Assembly (NCBI RefSeq): GCF_001997295.1
Contig: NZ_CP019605.1
Location: forward strand, 682,001 to 746,000
DNA length: 64,000 nt
Direction of reading: 5' to 3'
DNA from: Tessaracoccus flavus
Lineage (GTDB): Bacteria; Actinomycetota; Actinomycetes; Propionibacteriales; Propionibacteriaceae
Position 1 is the first letter of the stretch. Every line of letters starts with the position of its first letter. Shown here in pieces: positions 55,605-64,000 of the stretch. A program made the position numbers and the translations under genes. The notes beneath the pieces were generated by a model, which was not told the origin of the DNA, made no database searches, and saw nothing but the letters and a program-made list of their open reading frames with translations.

Positions 55605-56642
55605 TTACTTGAAGTCTGCCATGTTCTCGGGCGTCACGAGCTGGTACGGCACGTCGATGACGGCCGGGGTCTCGTCGCCGTTGTACATGTTGATGATGGC
55701 GTCGACGCCGCCTGCGCCCTGGCCGGCCGCGTCCTGGAACACGGTGACCTCGAGCTCGCCGGCCTCCATCGCGGCGAGCGCGTCGGCCGTGGCGTCCACG
55801 CCACCGACGAGGACGTCATCGAGCATGTCGGCGTTCTTCAGGGCCTGGATTGCGCCCAGTGCCATCTCGTCGTTGTTGGCACAGATGATGTCGATCTCGT
55901 CGCCGGACTGGATCCAGTTCTCGGTGATCTGGAGGCCCTTCTCGCGGTACCAGTTGCCGGCCTGCTCGCGCACGACCTCCATATCTGGGTACTCCGCGAC
56001 GACGTCCTTACAGCCCTGCGTGCGGAGACGTGCGGCTTCGTTGGCGGGGTCACCCTGGAGGATGCCCACCTTGCCCTTGCCGCCTGCCAGTTCGGCGAGG
56101 GCCTCCATCTCAAGGATTCCGGAGACCAGCGAGTCGGAGCCGACGTAGGGGACGCCGGCGGGAAGGTCCGCGGGGCGACGGTTGACGTAGGCCAGCGGGA
56201 TGTCCGCGTCCATGGCCTTCTCGGTCATCGGGCCAGCGGCGTCGGTGTCAACGGGGATCACGATGATGCCCTGGACGCCCTGGGAGATGAAGTTCTCCAC
56301 CTGTCCGAGCTGGGTGTCGGCCTTCTCCTGGGCGGACACGATGGTGACCTCGACCCCAGCCTCTTCGGCGCGGGCCTCGATACCGTCGGCCACGTTCTGC
56401 AGGAACTGGTCGAGGATCGGGAAGGTCACGCCGATCTTGATCGACTCGCCGTCTGCCGGCTTGACGACGTCGGCCGGGGCGAAGGTGACGGTGCCGCCTC
56501 CGGACGCAGCCGGCGCGGTGGCGTCGCTCGAACCCTCGGCGGCCGGGGTCGTGGTGGGTGTGGTGCTGGCGGTCGTGCCGCAGGCGCTGAGCGCCATCGC
56601 GGCGGCAGCGATAACGCTGGCGAGTTTGATTGCTTGCTTCAT
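55605..56642 (-). CDS. substrate-binding lipoprotein, inositol/ribose type
   Basis: 345 residues. Lipoprotein signal MKQAIKLASVIAAAAMALSACG with the lipidated Cys at 21, then a Thr/Ala/Ser linker. Periplasmic-binding-protein-1 fold: IKIGVTFPILDQFLQNVADGIEARAEEAGVEVTIVSA, IDIICANNDEMALGAIQAL and VLVGGVDATADALAAMEAGELEVTVFQDA. First gene of the importer operon. Confidence 0.93.
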   Translation of the reverse strand: MKQAIKLASVIAAAAMALSACGTTASTTPTTTPAAEGSSDATAPAASGGGTVTFAPADVVKPADGESIKIGVTFPILDQFLQNVADGIEARAEEAGVEVTIVSAQEKADTQLGQVENFISQGVQGIIVIPVDTDAAGPMTEKAMDADIPLAYVNRRPADLPAGVPYVGSDSLVSGILEMEALAELAGGKGKVGILQGDPANEAARLRTQGCKDVVAEYPDMEVVREQAGNWYREKGLQITENWIQSGDEIDIICANNDEMALGAIQALKNADMLDDVLVGGVDATADALAAMEAGELEVTVFQDAAGQGAGGVDAIINMYNGDETPAVIDVPYQLVTPENMADFK

Positions 56643-56722
56643 TGCAAATCTCTCTTCCGTGGTGGAAGCGGATGTCGGGCGACTCCGCGGGGGCGAGGGA
56701 GTGTCACGGGGGCGACACGCCT

Positions 56723-56756
56723 ATCTTGGTGGTGGGGTCAGTTTATGTCAAGACAA
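56723..56756 (-). promoter_or_regulatory. importer promoter with overlapping operator
   Basis: Minus-strand TTGACA (56751-56746) followed after 17 nt by CAAGAT. The dyad ATGT-CAAG-ACAA (56745-56756) contains the whole -35. Confidence 0.6.
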
Positions 56757-56779
56757 TTTGGAAAATCTTTGCCGTTTCG

Positions 56780-57643
56780 TTATCTGAACTCGGCCTCGAG
56801 GCGTTCGCGCATCCGGATGTGGATTGCGTCCGCTTCTTCCTCCCAGCCGAAGACGCAGACGCTCAGGGCTCCGTCGTAGTTGATCTCCCGGAGGTAGTCG
56901 AAGACCTCGCCCCACGGGACCTCGCCGTTGCCGATCTCGTTGTGCTGATGGATGCGCGCGTCCACCCCTGGGGGATTGATGATGTACCGGTTCCCGACGT
57001 TGGCGAGATGGTTGAACCCGTCGGCGATATGAAGGTGCTTCAGACGCTCGCCCGCGTACTCCATCATGGACCGGGCGTCGTAGGAGCCACTGGACAGGTG
57101 GAACATGTGCGGCAGACAGAACTGGTAGTTGAACCAGGGCTTGTTCACTCCCCGGACCACCTGCACGGCGCGGTCATTTGTCTCGACAAAATCGTAGGGG
57201 TGTGCCTCCACGGCGCACTCCAACCCCCGGGACTCGAACTCGGGGATGAGTTCCTCGATCGACTTGTAGAACTGGTTTTCGCTCCGCACCGGCTGGTTCG
57301 GATCACCGGAGTACTCGGTCGCGATCAGCGGGATCTCCAGCTCCTGCGCGATCTCAAGCGTCCGCCTGAAGTTGCGCACCTGGTGCTGACGCTCCTCCTC
57401 GTCGGGAGAGGCCCAGTTGTAGACCGGGTTGAGCGACCAGATCTTGACGCCCGTCGACGCCATGGCCTTCTTCACCTTAGCGATCTCCGCATCGTCCACC
57501 TTGGGGTAGTGGTGCCACTCGTGGAAGTCGGCGCGTGGTGACAGCTCGATGTACTCGTAGCCGAGGTCGGCCGCCTTCTGGCACTCCTCCGCCACCGTGA
57601 GGTGGGGGTGGTACATCGACGGGTCCAGCAGGATCTTGACCAT
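56780..57643 (-). CDS. sugar phosphate isomerase/epimerase, TIM barrel (IolI/IolE-like)
   Basis: 287 residues. AP-endonuclease-2-type barrel: KAADLGYEYIELSPRADFHEW, IPLIATEYSGDPNQP, CAVEAHPYDFVETNDRAV (metal Glu/His), LKHLHIADGFNH and YDGALSVCVFGWEEE (C-terminal metal ligand region). Probably isomerises or epimerises an inosose. It is the last gene of the iolE operon, 12 bp after the MocA-type dehydrogenase. Confidence 0.8.
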   Translation of the reverse strand: MVKILLDPSMYHPHLTVAEECQKAADLGYEYIELSPRADFHEWHHYPKVDDAEIAKVKKAMASTGVKIWSLNPVYNWASPDEEERQHQVRNFRRTLEIAQELEIPLIATEYSGDPNQPVRSENQFYKSIEELIPEFESRGLECAVEAHPYDFVETNDRAVQVVRGVNKPWFNYQFCLPHMFHLSSGSYDARSMMEYAGERLKHLHIADGFNHLANVGNRYIINPPGVDARIHQHNEIGNGEVPWGEVFDYLREINYDGALSVCVFGWEEEADAIHIRMRERLEAEFR

Positions 57644-57655
57644 GGTCGCTCCTTA

Positions 57656-58660
57656 TCAGGCGTAGAGGGCGGGCTTGTCCATCATGGAGATGGGCACCTC
57701 GCCGTCGGCGGTCAGGGCCTGCACGCCGGCGTCGCACACCACGGCGGCGGCGTAGCCGTCCCAGCTGGACGAGCCGGTGTGGCGGTCCTCGGTCACGGCG
57801 GTGATCCACTCCTGGACCTCCGTGACGAAGGCGCCCCCGAAGCGCTGGTTGTGGTCCATCGTCAGGCGGTTGCGGCGTCCGAGCTTGTCGGCCCGCTGCA
57901 CCAGTTCCTGATCGCTGAGCCGGACCGCGCCGGTCTCGGCCACCACCTCACACTGGATGTCGTAGCCGTACTGGCAGTTGACGAAGACCTCGTCGGAAAC
58001 CCGGACGCCGGACTCGGTGTAGAGGATGAGGACGAGCGGGTCCTGCAGGTGCTCGAAGCGCAGCGATGTCTTCTTCGGCTTGTCGACGCGGGCGGAGACG
58101 AACTCCTCGCCCAGCAGCCAGCGCATCGTGTCGATCTCGTGGATTGCGGTGTCGTTGATCGCCATGTCCCAGGTGTAGAACTCCGGCACGGTCGGGTTGC
58201 GATGGGCGCAGTTGACCATGAGGGGTTCGCCGATCTCACCGTCGTCGATGATCTGCTTCATCTCGCGGTACGACGCGTCGAAGCGGCGCATGAACCCCAC
58301 GGTCACAAGCTTACGTCCGGCCTTCTGCTCGGCCTCCATGATGCGGACACAGGCCTCGGCCGTGGGCGCCAGGGGCTTCTCGCAGAAGACGTACTTGCCG
58401 GCCTCGATGGCCGCGATCACGTCTGGCTCGTGAGCGGGGCCGTGGCTCGTGATCATGATGGCGTCGATGTCGGGGGAGTTGATGAGATCGGTGCTGCTGT
58501 CGAAGGCGGTGCCGCCGATCTGCTCTGCCACCGCCCGCGCGTTGTCGGCGTTGACGTCGCTGACGCCCACCACACGACCGCCCGAGATGACGGAGTGGAT
58601 GCGCTCGATGTGCGCGCGACCCATGCCGCCGGGGCCGATCATTCCGATACGAAGTGTCAT
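57656..58660 (-). CDS. Gfo/Idh/MocA oxidoreductase (inositol dehydrogenase-like)
   Basis: 334 residues from ATG 58660. NAD-binding IGMIGPGGMGRAHIERIHSV, conserved Glu-Lys-Pro in KYVFCEKPLAPT, GFMRRFDASYREMKQII and the catalytic region TWDMAINDTAIHEIDTMRWLLGEE (Asp, His). Same group as iolG of this window but clearly diverged; may oxidise scyllo- or chiro-inositol. 14 bp after iolE. Confidence 0.88.
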   Translation of the reverse strand: MTLRIGMIGPGGMGRAHIERIHSVISGGRVVGVSDVNADNARAVAEQIGGTAFDSSTDLINSPDIDAIMITSHGPAHEPDVIAAIEAGKYVFCEKPLAPTAEACVRIMEAEQKAGRKLVTVGFMRRFDASYREMKQIIDDGEIGEPLMVNCAHRNPTVPEFYTWDMAINDTAIHEIDTMRWLLGEEFVSARVDKPKKTSLRFEHLQDPLVLILYTESGVRVSDEVFVNCQYGYDIQCEVVAETGAVRLSDQELVQRADKLGRRNRLTMDHNQRFGGAFVTEVQEWITAVTEDRHTGSSSWDGYAAAVVCDAGVQALTADGEVPISMMDKPALYA

Positions 58661-58674
58661 GGTTCGGGTCCCTC

Positions 58675-59610
58675 TCAGAGCTGGCCGAGGCCGATGGAGG
58701 CCAGGTACTCGCGCACCTTGATGGCGTTGGGCAGCGGGTAGGACGGGTCGCAACCGTACATGTCCTGCTCGCAGATCACGTAGAGCTCCTTGTCCAGGTC
58801 CGCCAGCGCTTCGACGAGGCTGGGCATGTCGGGCTCGCCCTCGGGCGGGGGTACGGAGCAGCCGGCCTTGACGGCCTTGACGAACGGCCAGTCCTCGTCG
58901 TGCGCCTGCTTCACGATCGCAGGGTCCATGGCCTTGATGTGGACGTAGGAGATGCGGTCCGGGTAGGTGCGGATGAGGTCGATGTTGTCTCCCATGCCGT
59001 AGACGATGTGGCCGGTGTCGAGGCAGAAGCCCACGTACTCCGGGTCGGTGGCCTGGAAGATGCGGTCGATGTCGTCGCGGGTCTCGATGTGCGAGTCGCC
59101 GTGGGGGTGCAGTACGAGCTTCAGCCCGTAGTCGTCCTTCATCATCTTGCCGAGACGGTTGGCGTTGTTGACGTACAGGTCCCACGCGGCGCCGTCGAGG
59201 TGGCGCACGTCGGTGAAGTCTCCAGTGTGCTCGTCGCGGAACATGGGGGGAAGGTGCACGACGTACTCGGCGCCAACCGCTGCATGGGTCTCGCCCACGC
59301 GGCGGAAGAGTTCCTCGGTGGCGGCCCAGGCGTCCTCCTGGTGCAGGACGCCCCAGGCCGTGCCGGCCACGACGCGGAAGCCGCGCTTGGCCATCTCCTC
59401 GGAGAGCCGCTTCGGATCGGTCGGGAAGTACCCGAACGGTCCGGTCTCCATCACCGAGAAGCCGGCCTCGGCCATCTCATCGAGGGCCTTCTCCCATGGA
59501 ATCTGGAGCGGGTCCTCGGGGAACCAGACGCCCCACTGGTCGGGGCAGACTCCCACCGTGAGCTTGTTGTAGCGGGGATCAGGGTTGCGGGACTTGTCGA
59601 TCTGCGTCAT
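58675..59610 (-). CDS. iolE: myo-inosose-2 dehydratase
   Basis: 311 residues from ATG 59610, with AAAGGA upstream. LTVGVCPDQWGVWFPEDP and GFSVMETGPFGYFPTDP at the N-terminus, KLVLHPHGDSHIETRDDIDRI, YVGFCLDTGHIVYG and YVHIKAMDP hold the metal-binding His, Asp and Glu of the IolE barrel. It removes water from 2-keto-myo-inositol to give the substrate of IolD. Confidence 0.9.
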   Translation of the reverse strand: MTQIDKSRNPDPRYNKLTVGVCPDQWGVWFPEDPLQIPWEKALDEMAEAGFSVMETGPFGYFPTDPKRLSEEMAKRGFRVVAGTAWGVLHQEDAWAATEELFRRVGETHAAVGAEYVVHLPPMFRDEHTGDFTDVRHLDGAAWDLYVNNANRLGKMMKDDYGLKLVLHPHGDSHIETRDDIDRIFQATDPEYVGFCLDTGHIVYGMGDNIDLIRTYPDRISYVHIKAMDPAIVKQAHDEDWPFVKAVKAGCSVPPPEGEPDMPSLVEALADLDKELYVICEQDMYGCDPSYPLPNAIKVREYLASIGLGQL

Positions 59611-59648
59611 TGCGGATCCTTTCAGCACTGTAGGCGGCTTTTGGAATC

Positions 59649-59677
59649 AGGGTAACCCGCCATTTATGTACTGTCAA
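59649..59677 (-). promoter_or_regulatory. iolE operon promoter with operator
   Basis: Minus-strand TTGACA (59677-59672), 17-base spacer, TACCCT (59654-59649), 39 nt before ATG. The dyad ATGT-ACTG-TCAA (59666-59677) covers the -35. Confidence 0.65.
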
Positions 59678-59754
59678 AGGCCGCGTTCCTAGCGGTGGGT
59701 AGGCGGCCCTGGCTGCTCCTGCTATCGATCCGGCCGTTGACCTCCGAGAGAGTG

Positions 59755-59789
59755 TTGCGGCCCGGATGAACTCGTGTATGTTAGGACAA
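59755..59789 (+). promoter_or_regulatory. promoter of the divergent MocA-type gene with operator
   Basis: TTGCGG (59755-59760), 16-base spacer, TATGTT (59777-59782). The dyad ATGT-TAGG-ACAA (59778-59789) overlaps the -10. Confidence 0.6.
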
Positions 59790-59838
59790 GAAAAGTCGTG
59801 GCGCGGGTGCGCCTGTCAAGCGCGAAGGAGCGTGAACT

Positions 59839-61029
59839 GTGTCTGCTCGCACAATCGGGGTCGGAGTCGTGAGTCTCGGCTGGATGGGCCGTTTGCACGC
59901 TCGTAGTTACAGGGCGCTGGCCGAGAAGTTCCCCCACTTGGGCGCGGATGTGCGGCTCGTGGCCGCCGCCGACAGCAACGAGGCCACCTGTGCGGCGGCG
60001 CTCACCGAGATGGGCTTCGAGCGTGCGTACGACGACTACCGCAAACTCATCGCGGATCCCGACGTCGACGTCGTGAGCATCTGTTCGCCCAACTTCCTGC
60101 ACAAGGAGGTCGCGCTGGCCGCCGCTGCGGCGGGTAAGCCGTTCTGGATCGAGAAGCCGATGGGCGTCAGCGCCGCGGAGTCCCGCCAGATAGCCGAGGC
60201 CGTCGAGGACGCCGGGCTGGTGACCGCCGTCGGCTTCAACTACCGTCACGTGCCGGCGATCGAGAAGGCCAGGGAGTTGATCCGGAGCGGTCGCCTGGGG
60301 CGGATCATGAACGTCCGGTGCTGGCTGATTGCGGACTACGCGGCATCTCCCGAGGGGCCCCTGACCTGGCGGGACAGCCGGGAGAGGGGCGGCAGCGGCG
60401 TCATCGGTGACCTCATGAGCCACGGTGCCGACCTCGTGCAGTACCTGGTCGGCAGGATCGAGTCCGTGACCGCGTTGACGGGCCAGTTCATCACCGAGCG
60501 TCCCATCCCGTTGAAGAGCGGCGTCGGGCACTTCGGCTATGAGCTCTCGGACGAGAAGGGCCCGGTCGAGAACGAGGACTACATCGCTCTCTTGGGGCGC
60601 CTCGAGGGCGGTGCGCTCGCCACGCTGGAGGCCAGCAGGGTGGCCATCGGCCCGCGCGCCGAATACATCGTGGAGGTCTACGGTTCGGACGGCTCGATCC
60701 GGTGGAACTTCGAGCACCTCAACGATCTCCAGGTCTGCATCGGCCGCGACAGTGAGTTCCTCGGCTACACCCGTGTGATGGCAGGGGGCGACTTCCCCCG
60801 GTTCGCCACCTTCCAGCCGGGTGCTGGCACGTCGATGGGATTCGATGACATGAAGGTGGTCGAGGCGGCAAAGTTCATCGAATCGGTCCTCACCGGTCGG
60901 CAGTTGGCGCCCTCGGTCGCGGACGGCTGGTCGGCCGCTGAGATCGACGAGGCGGCGCTCCAGTCCGCGGCGGACGGCCGCTGGCACGATGTGCCGGAGG
61001 TCACCGGGGCGGTCACATACAACGCGTGA
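59839..61029 (+). CDS. Gfo/Idh/MocA oxidoreductase
   Basis: 396 residues from GTG 59839, with GGAG 8 nt upstream. VGVVSLGWMGRLHARSYRAL, FWIEKPMGVSAAES (Glu-Lys-Pro) and SGVIGDLMSHGADLVQYLVG (catalytic Asp/His region) mark a third dehydrogenase of the family in this regulon. The longer C-domain (about 130-396) resembles inositol or sugar-acid dehydrogenases. Substrate not known. Confidence 0.88.
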   Translation: MSARTIGVGVVSLGWMGRLHARSYRALAEKFPHLGADVRLVAAADSNEATCAAALTEMGFERAYDDYRKLIADPDVDVVSICSPNFLHKEVALAAAAAGKPFWIEKPMGVSAAESRQIAEAVEDAGLVTAVGFNYRHVPAIEKARELIRSGRLGRIMNVRCWLIADYAASPEGPLTWRDSRERGGSGVIGDLMSHGADLVQYLVGRIESVTALTGQFITERPIPLKSGVGHFGYELSDEKGPVENEDYIALLGRLEGGALATLEASRVAIGPRAEYIVEVYGSDGSIRWNFEHLNDLQVCIGRDSEFLGYTRVMAGGDFPRFATFQPGAGTSMGFDDMKVVEAAKFIESVLTGRQLAPSVADGWSAAEIDEAALQSAADGRWHDVPEVTGAVTYNA

Positions 61030-61047
61030 CGTCTGGGGCTTCGCCGG

Positions 61048-61788
61048 TCACACCAGTAGGTAGAGCGACGACGCGATCGTGAGTCCTATGACGACGCGGT
61101 CGAACAGTGTCTTGTCGATCCGTCGCGCCCAGACCCGCCCCGCGAAGGCGCCGGCGAGTACCACCGGCGCCAGGGCGCCGAGCAGGGGCAGCATCGATGG
61201 CTGAAGGAGGCCCAGGCCGATCGAGAAGGGCAGCTTCACCGCGTTCAGCACGAAGAAGAACCACGCCTGGGTGCCGAGAAACCGCAGGACGTCGAAGCGG
61301 GCGGCAACGAAGTACAGCGTCATCACCGGCCCGCCCGCGTTGGCCGCCATGGACGTGAAGCCGCCCAGGCTGCCGAAAACGCCTCGAATCCAGGGATTGG
61401 TGAGCGCCCGCTCGGCGGTCAGATGGCCCCGCCTCCTCAGCGTGAGGGTCAGCGCAGTGAGCGTCAACAGGATCGCTCCGATCCCGCGGCGGACCAGGGG
61501 ATCGTCGGCTGAGGCCAGGAACAGCCATCCGACGATCATCCCGCCGACGACGGTGGGGAGCAGGCGCGCCAGGATGCGCCAGTCGACGTCGCGCCGGTAG
61601 CTCCAGATGGCGACGATGTCGCCGACGAGCAGCAACACGAGCAGCGCCGCCGTCGACTCCCGTGCCGGGAGGATGGCGGCGAACGCCGCGACCGATAGCG
61701 TCGCGGCTCCAGGCAGTGCCGTTTTGGCGATGCCGATGAGCAGCGCGGCCGCGATCAGCACGACCAGCGCGGTGATCGTCAGGTCCAC
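61048..61788 (-). CDS. TauE/SafE-family membrane protein
   Basis: 246 residues, eight hydrophobic segments. TALVVLIAAALLIGIAKTALPGAATLSVAAF at the N-terminus and GGFTSMAANAGGPVMTLYFVAARF in the second half are family features. A paralogue of the protein at 15704-16462, but without sulfur genes around. Convergent with the MocA-type gene. Confidence 0.82.
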   Translation of the reverse strand: MDLTITALVVLIAAALLIGIAKTALPGAATLSVAAFAAILPARESTAALLVLLLVGDIVAIWSYRRDVDWRILARLLPTVVGGMIVGWLFLASADDPLVRRGIGAILLTLTALTLTLRRRGHLTAERALTNPWIRGVFGSLGGFTSMAANAGGPVMTLYFVAARFDVLRFLGTQAWFFFVLNAVKLPFSIGLGLLQPSMLPLLGALAPVVLAGAFAGRVWARRIDKTLFDRVVIGLTIASSLYLLV

Positions 61789-61820
61789 GGCTCGATCCTA
61801 ACGGAACGTGAGTTGTGACA

Positions 61821-61854
61821 ATGTGATGACATTTTCTACGACAGGCCGTAGGAT
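61821..61854 (+). promoter_or_regulatory. zinc dehydrogenase promoter with inositol-like dyad
   Basis: ATGACA (61826-61831), 17-base spacer, TAGGAT (61849-61854). The dyad ATGT-GATG-ACAT (61821-61832) overlaps the -35 and fits TGT-N4-ACA, though the last base differs from the other sites. Confidence 0.45.
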
Positions 61855-61904
61855 TGATTCAGGGTCCAGCCGGACGACATCCCTCCCAGCTCTAAGGGGC
61901 CACC

Positions 61905-63041
61905 ATGTCCAGTCAAACCATTCCCAACCTGATGCGCGCGGCGGTGTTGCGGGACGTCTCCAGGGGGTTCGCCGTCGAGGAGATCCGGACTCCTCGACCC
62001 AAGGAGGGTGAGATCCTCATCCAGGTGTCTGCCTGCGGCATGTGCCACTCGGATCTGCACGTCCTTGGTGGGGCGATCTCGTTCCCGACGCCGTGCGTAC
62101 TCGGCCACGAGGTGGCGGGGGTCGTTGTGGAGATCGGGCCGCACAACGAGCACACCACCCTCAAGGTGGGCGACCGGGTGGCGGGCGCGTTTCTGATGCC
62201 CTGCGGCCAATGCGAATCCTGTGCGGCGGGTAGGGACGACCTGTGCAGTAACTTCTTCTCTCTCAACAGGTTGAAGGGTCAGTTGTACGACGGGAACACC
62301 CGCCTCTTTTCACGCGACGGTGAGCCGATCTGGATGTACTCCATGGGTGGACTGGCGGAGTACTGCGTGATTCCGACGACGTCCGCGGCCAAGCTTCCCG
62401 ACGGAGTCGATCCCGTCGCCGGCGCGATCCTGGGGTGCGCGGCCATGACGGCGTACGGTGCCGTCCGTCGGGGAGCCGACCTGCGCCACGGTGAGGATGT
62501 GGCGGTTGTCGCGACCGGCGGCGTCGGGTCGAACGTGATCCAGATCGCCAGGGCGTTCGGGGCGCGGCGGGTGATCGCAATCGACATCTCCGATGAGAAG
62601 CTCACCGACGCCATGGGTCTGGGAGCCACGCACGCGGTCAACTCGGCCACCACCGACGTCCGCGAGGCGGTCTTCGACATCACTGAGGGGCGCGGCGTGG
62701 ACGTGGCCTTCGAGGTGCTCGGGCGCCCCGAGACGTGGCTCACAGCGCTCGATGCGCTGCGCGACGGCGGCAGGATGGTGCCGATCGGGCTGGGTGCAGG
62801 GATCCAGAAGGCCGAAGTGGAGATCAACCGCACGGTGCGCCGTTCGCAGTCGATCATCGGCTCCTACGGTGCCCGCACCAGGCTGGATCTGCCCGAGGTG
62901 GTCCGCATGGCCGCGAGCGGCGTCATCGATTACAGGCACATCGTCAGTCGGCGCTTCTCACTCGACGAGGTTGCCGAAGGCTACGACCTGCTCCACCACG
63001 GCAAGATCCGCGGCAGGGCTGTGGTCGACCTCTCCCTGTAG
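61905..63041 (+). CDS. zinc-dependent alcohol dehydrogenase
   Basis: 378 residues. Catalytic zinc site CGMCHSDLH and LGHEVAGVV; structural zinc site CGQCESCAAGRDDLC; coenzyme loop VVATGGVGSNVIQIARAFGARRVIAIDIS. Medium-chain family III/AdhD-like. The dyad upstream suggests shared control with inositol genes. The hairpin AGCCG-N7-CGGCT (63051-63067) after the stop may terminate it. Confidence 0.88.
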   Translation: MSSQTIPNLMRAAVLRDVSRGFAVEEIRTPRPKEGEILIQVSACGMCHSDLHVLGGAISFPTPCVLGHEVAGVVVEIGPHNEHTTLKVGDRVAGAFLMPCGQCESCAAGRDDLCSNFFSLNRLKGQLYDGNTRLFSRDGEPIWMYSMGGLAEYCVIPTTSAAKLPDGVDPVAGAILGCAAMTAYGAVRRGADLRHGEDVAVVATGGVGSNVIQIARAFGARRVIAIDISDEKLTDAMGLGATHAVNSATTDVREAVFDITEGRGVDVAFEVLGRPETWLTALDALRDGGRMVPIGLGAGIQKAEVEINRTVRRSQSIIGSYGARTRLDLPEVVRMAASGVIDYRHIVSRRFSLDEVAEGYDLLHHGKIRGRAVVDLSL

Positions 63042-63140
63042 CGATCGACGAGCCGGTTCGGTCGGCTTTCGTATCACGGTTACATTTGAGACGGGCCGCA
63101 GTCAGGGCGGCCCGCCTCACCGCCCGCCCGAAAGGTCACA

Positions 63141-64000
63141 GTGACCGGTCTGCCCCTGCTGAGCCTCAAGAACCGCTCCTTCATCGCCCTTGTCTGCGTC
63201 GTGATCGCCGTCCTGGGCGGGGTGGCGATGAGCACGCTGCGCCAAGAGCTCATCCCCTCCATCTCATTGCCCGCCGTCGCGGTGGTGGCCACCAATCCGG
63301 GAGCGTCGTCGGAGCAGATGGCCGACGCCGTGGCCGACCCGATCGAGCGCCAGCTCCGCACGCTGGACCGCATCGAGGGCACGAGCGCTGTGAGCAACTC
63401 CAACTTCACCATGGTGAGCGTCGAGCTCGAGTACGGTGCCGACATCTACAGGGCAGCGTCCCAGGCGGATGTGCTGCTGGGGAGAGTGGAGGATCAACTC
63501 CCGGAGGGGACCAGCACCCAGGTCATGACCGGCGGCTCGGGTGACCTGCCGGCGATGATCGTCGCCGTGGCCTCCGACCTCCCCACCCCGGAACTGGCGA
63601 GACGGTTGGAGCTCACCACGCTGCCGGACATCGACACGGTCCAAGGCGTCTCGACCGTCCAGCTGGTCGGGTCGGCCGATGAGATCGTGCGCCTGACGCT
63701 CGACGACGCGGCCATGGCCGCGAACCAGGTGACGCAGGGTGAGATCATCGGCAGCCTCGACGACGCCGGCCTTCGGATTCCCGGCGGCACCGTCACGGAC
63801 GGCGAGTTCGAACTCGACATCACGGTCGGCAACAGCTTCGACTCGGTCGAGGATCTGGCCGACCTGGTCATCCTCCCCGCCGCCGAGGGGGCGTCCCCGG
63901 TCAGACTGGGCGACGTCGCCACGGTGGAGCGCACGGTGGCCGAGGCCCAGTCGATCTCGCGCACGGACGGTCGCGACTCGATCACGATGCTGATCCTCCC
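63141..64000 (+). CDS. RND-family efflux permease, 5' part
   Basis: 286 codons from GTG 63141 (AAAGG upstream), open to the window end. N-terminal TM1 SLKNRSFIALVCVVIAVLGGVAMS, then PSISLPAVAVVATNPGASSEQMADAVADPIERQL, the start of the first porter domain of AcrB/CzcA-type pumps, and VRLGDVATVERTVAEAQSISRTDGRDSITMLI near the end. Full proteins have about 1000 residues. No membrane-fusion partner is encoded just upstream. A hairpin GGGCCGC-N7-GCGGCCC lies in the leader. Confidence 0.85.
   Translation, partial: MTGLPLLSLKNRSFIALVCVVIAVLGGVAMSTLRQELIPSISLPAVAVVATNPGASSEQMADAVADPIERQLRTLDRIEGTSAVSNSNFTMVSVELEYGADIYRAASQADVLLGRVEDQLPEGTSTQVMTGGSGDLPAMIVAVASDLPTPELARRLELTTLPDIDTVQGVSTVQLVGSADEIVRLTLDDAAMAANQVTQGEIIGSLDDAGLRIPGGTVTDGEFELDITVGNSFDSVEDLADLVILPAAEGASPVRLGDVATVERTVAEAQSISRTDGRDSITMLIL

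Overview
The window is GC-rich (Actinobacteria-like), with short intergenic spaces, frequent ATGA/GTGA start-stop overlaps and GTG starts. The ribosomal-protein order, the DUF1707 protein, the glutathionyl-hydroquinone-reductase homologue with a CPWA motif, and the inositol genes all fit a high-GC actinobacterium. Propionibacteriaceae is plausible, but I cannot fix a genus from sequence alone.

Layout. (1) 1-5857: a partial thiol-dependent (YqjG/ECM4-like) reductase, an unknown Ala-rich protein, an SF2 helicase, and a DEDDh exonuclease coupled to a cNMP/CBS/DUF294 protein, all on the minus strand. (2) 5942-7135: an orphan 3' fragment of lacZ. (3) 7456-12832: the S10 operon rpsJ-rplC-rplD-rplW-rplB-rpsS-rplV-rpsC-rplP-rpmC-rpsQ. 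(4) 12.8-24.5 kb: an 11.8-kb block separating the S10 and spc operons. It holds a DUF6498 membrane protein, an LPSTG-ending secreted protein, a sulfur/persulfide operon behind a CsoR/CstR-like palindrome, a compact three-gene PLP/FAD/PLP cluster of unknown product, a uronate-dehydrogenase-like gene and a DEAD-box RNA helicase. (5) 24740-31893: the spc operon rplN to rplO, then secY-adk-map. (6) 31.9-33.8 kb: DUF1707 protein, secreted zinc peptidase, alpha/beta hydrolase. (7) 33.9-39.1 kb: inositol genes iolG and a transaldolase (minus) divergent from iolB-iolD (plus). (8) 39.2-42.6 kb: a 1151-residue secreted PIG-L deacetylase. (9) 42.8-49.3 kb: a sugar ABC transporter with a PfkB kinase, divergent from a DeoR regulator and a GH4 glycosidase. 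(10) 49.3-51.0 kb: a PNPOx-like protein and a zinc dehydrogenase. (11) 51.1-61.0 kb: the rest of the inositol regulon: iolA/mmsA, an Rbs-type ABC importer, a TIM-barrel isomerase, two Gfo/Idh/MocA dehydrogenases and iolE. (12) 61-64 kb: a TauE/SafE protein, a zinc alcohol dehydrogenase and the start of an RND efflux pump.

How it works together. The inositol genes would import myo-inositol (53.0-56.6 kb), oxidise it (IolG and related dehydrogenases), dehydrate it (IolE), cleave the ring (IolD), isomerise (IolB) and end in acetyl-CoA/propionyl-CoA-type products (MmsA/IolA). IolC and IolJ are not seen in the window. A shared dyad, WTGT-N4-WCAA, lies at or overlaps the promoters of the scattered inositol transcription units and is the best regulatory signal here.

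Data quality. Three genes (exonuclease, adk, iolG) are each broken by an apparent loss of one C in a run of C. Because adk is essential, assembly error in homopolymers is more likely than true pseudogenes. Most interesting unexplained items: the three-gene PLP/FAD cluster (18264-22110), the 20-bp-period inverted repeat array (52764-52968), the inositol operator set, and the tandem Trp/Cys module closing the secreted deacetylase.
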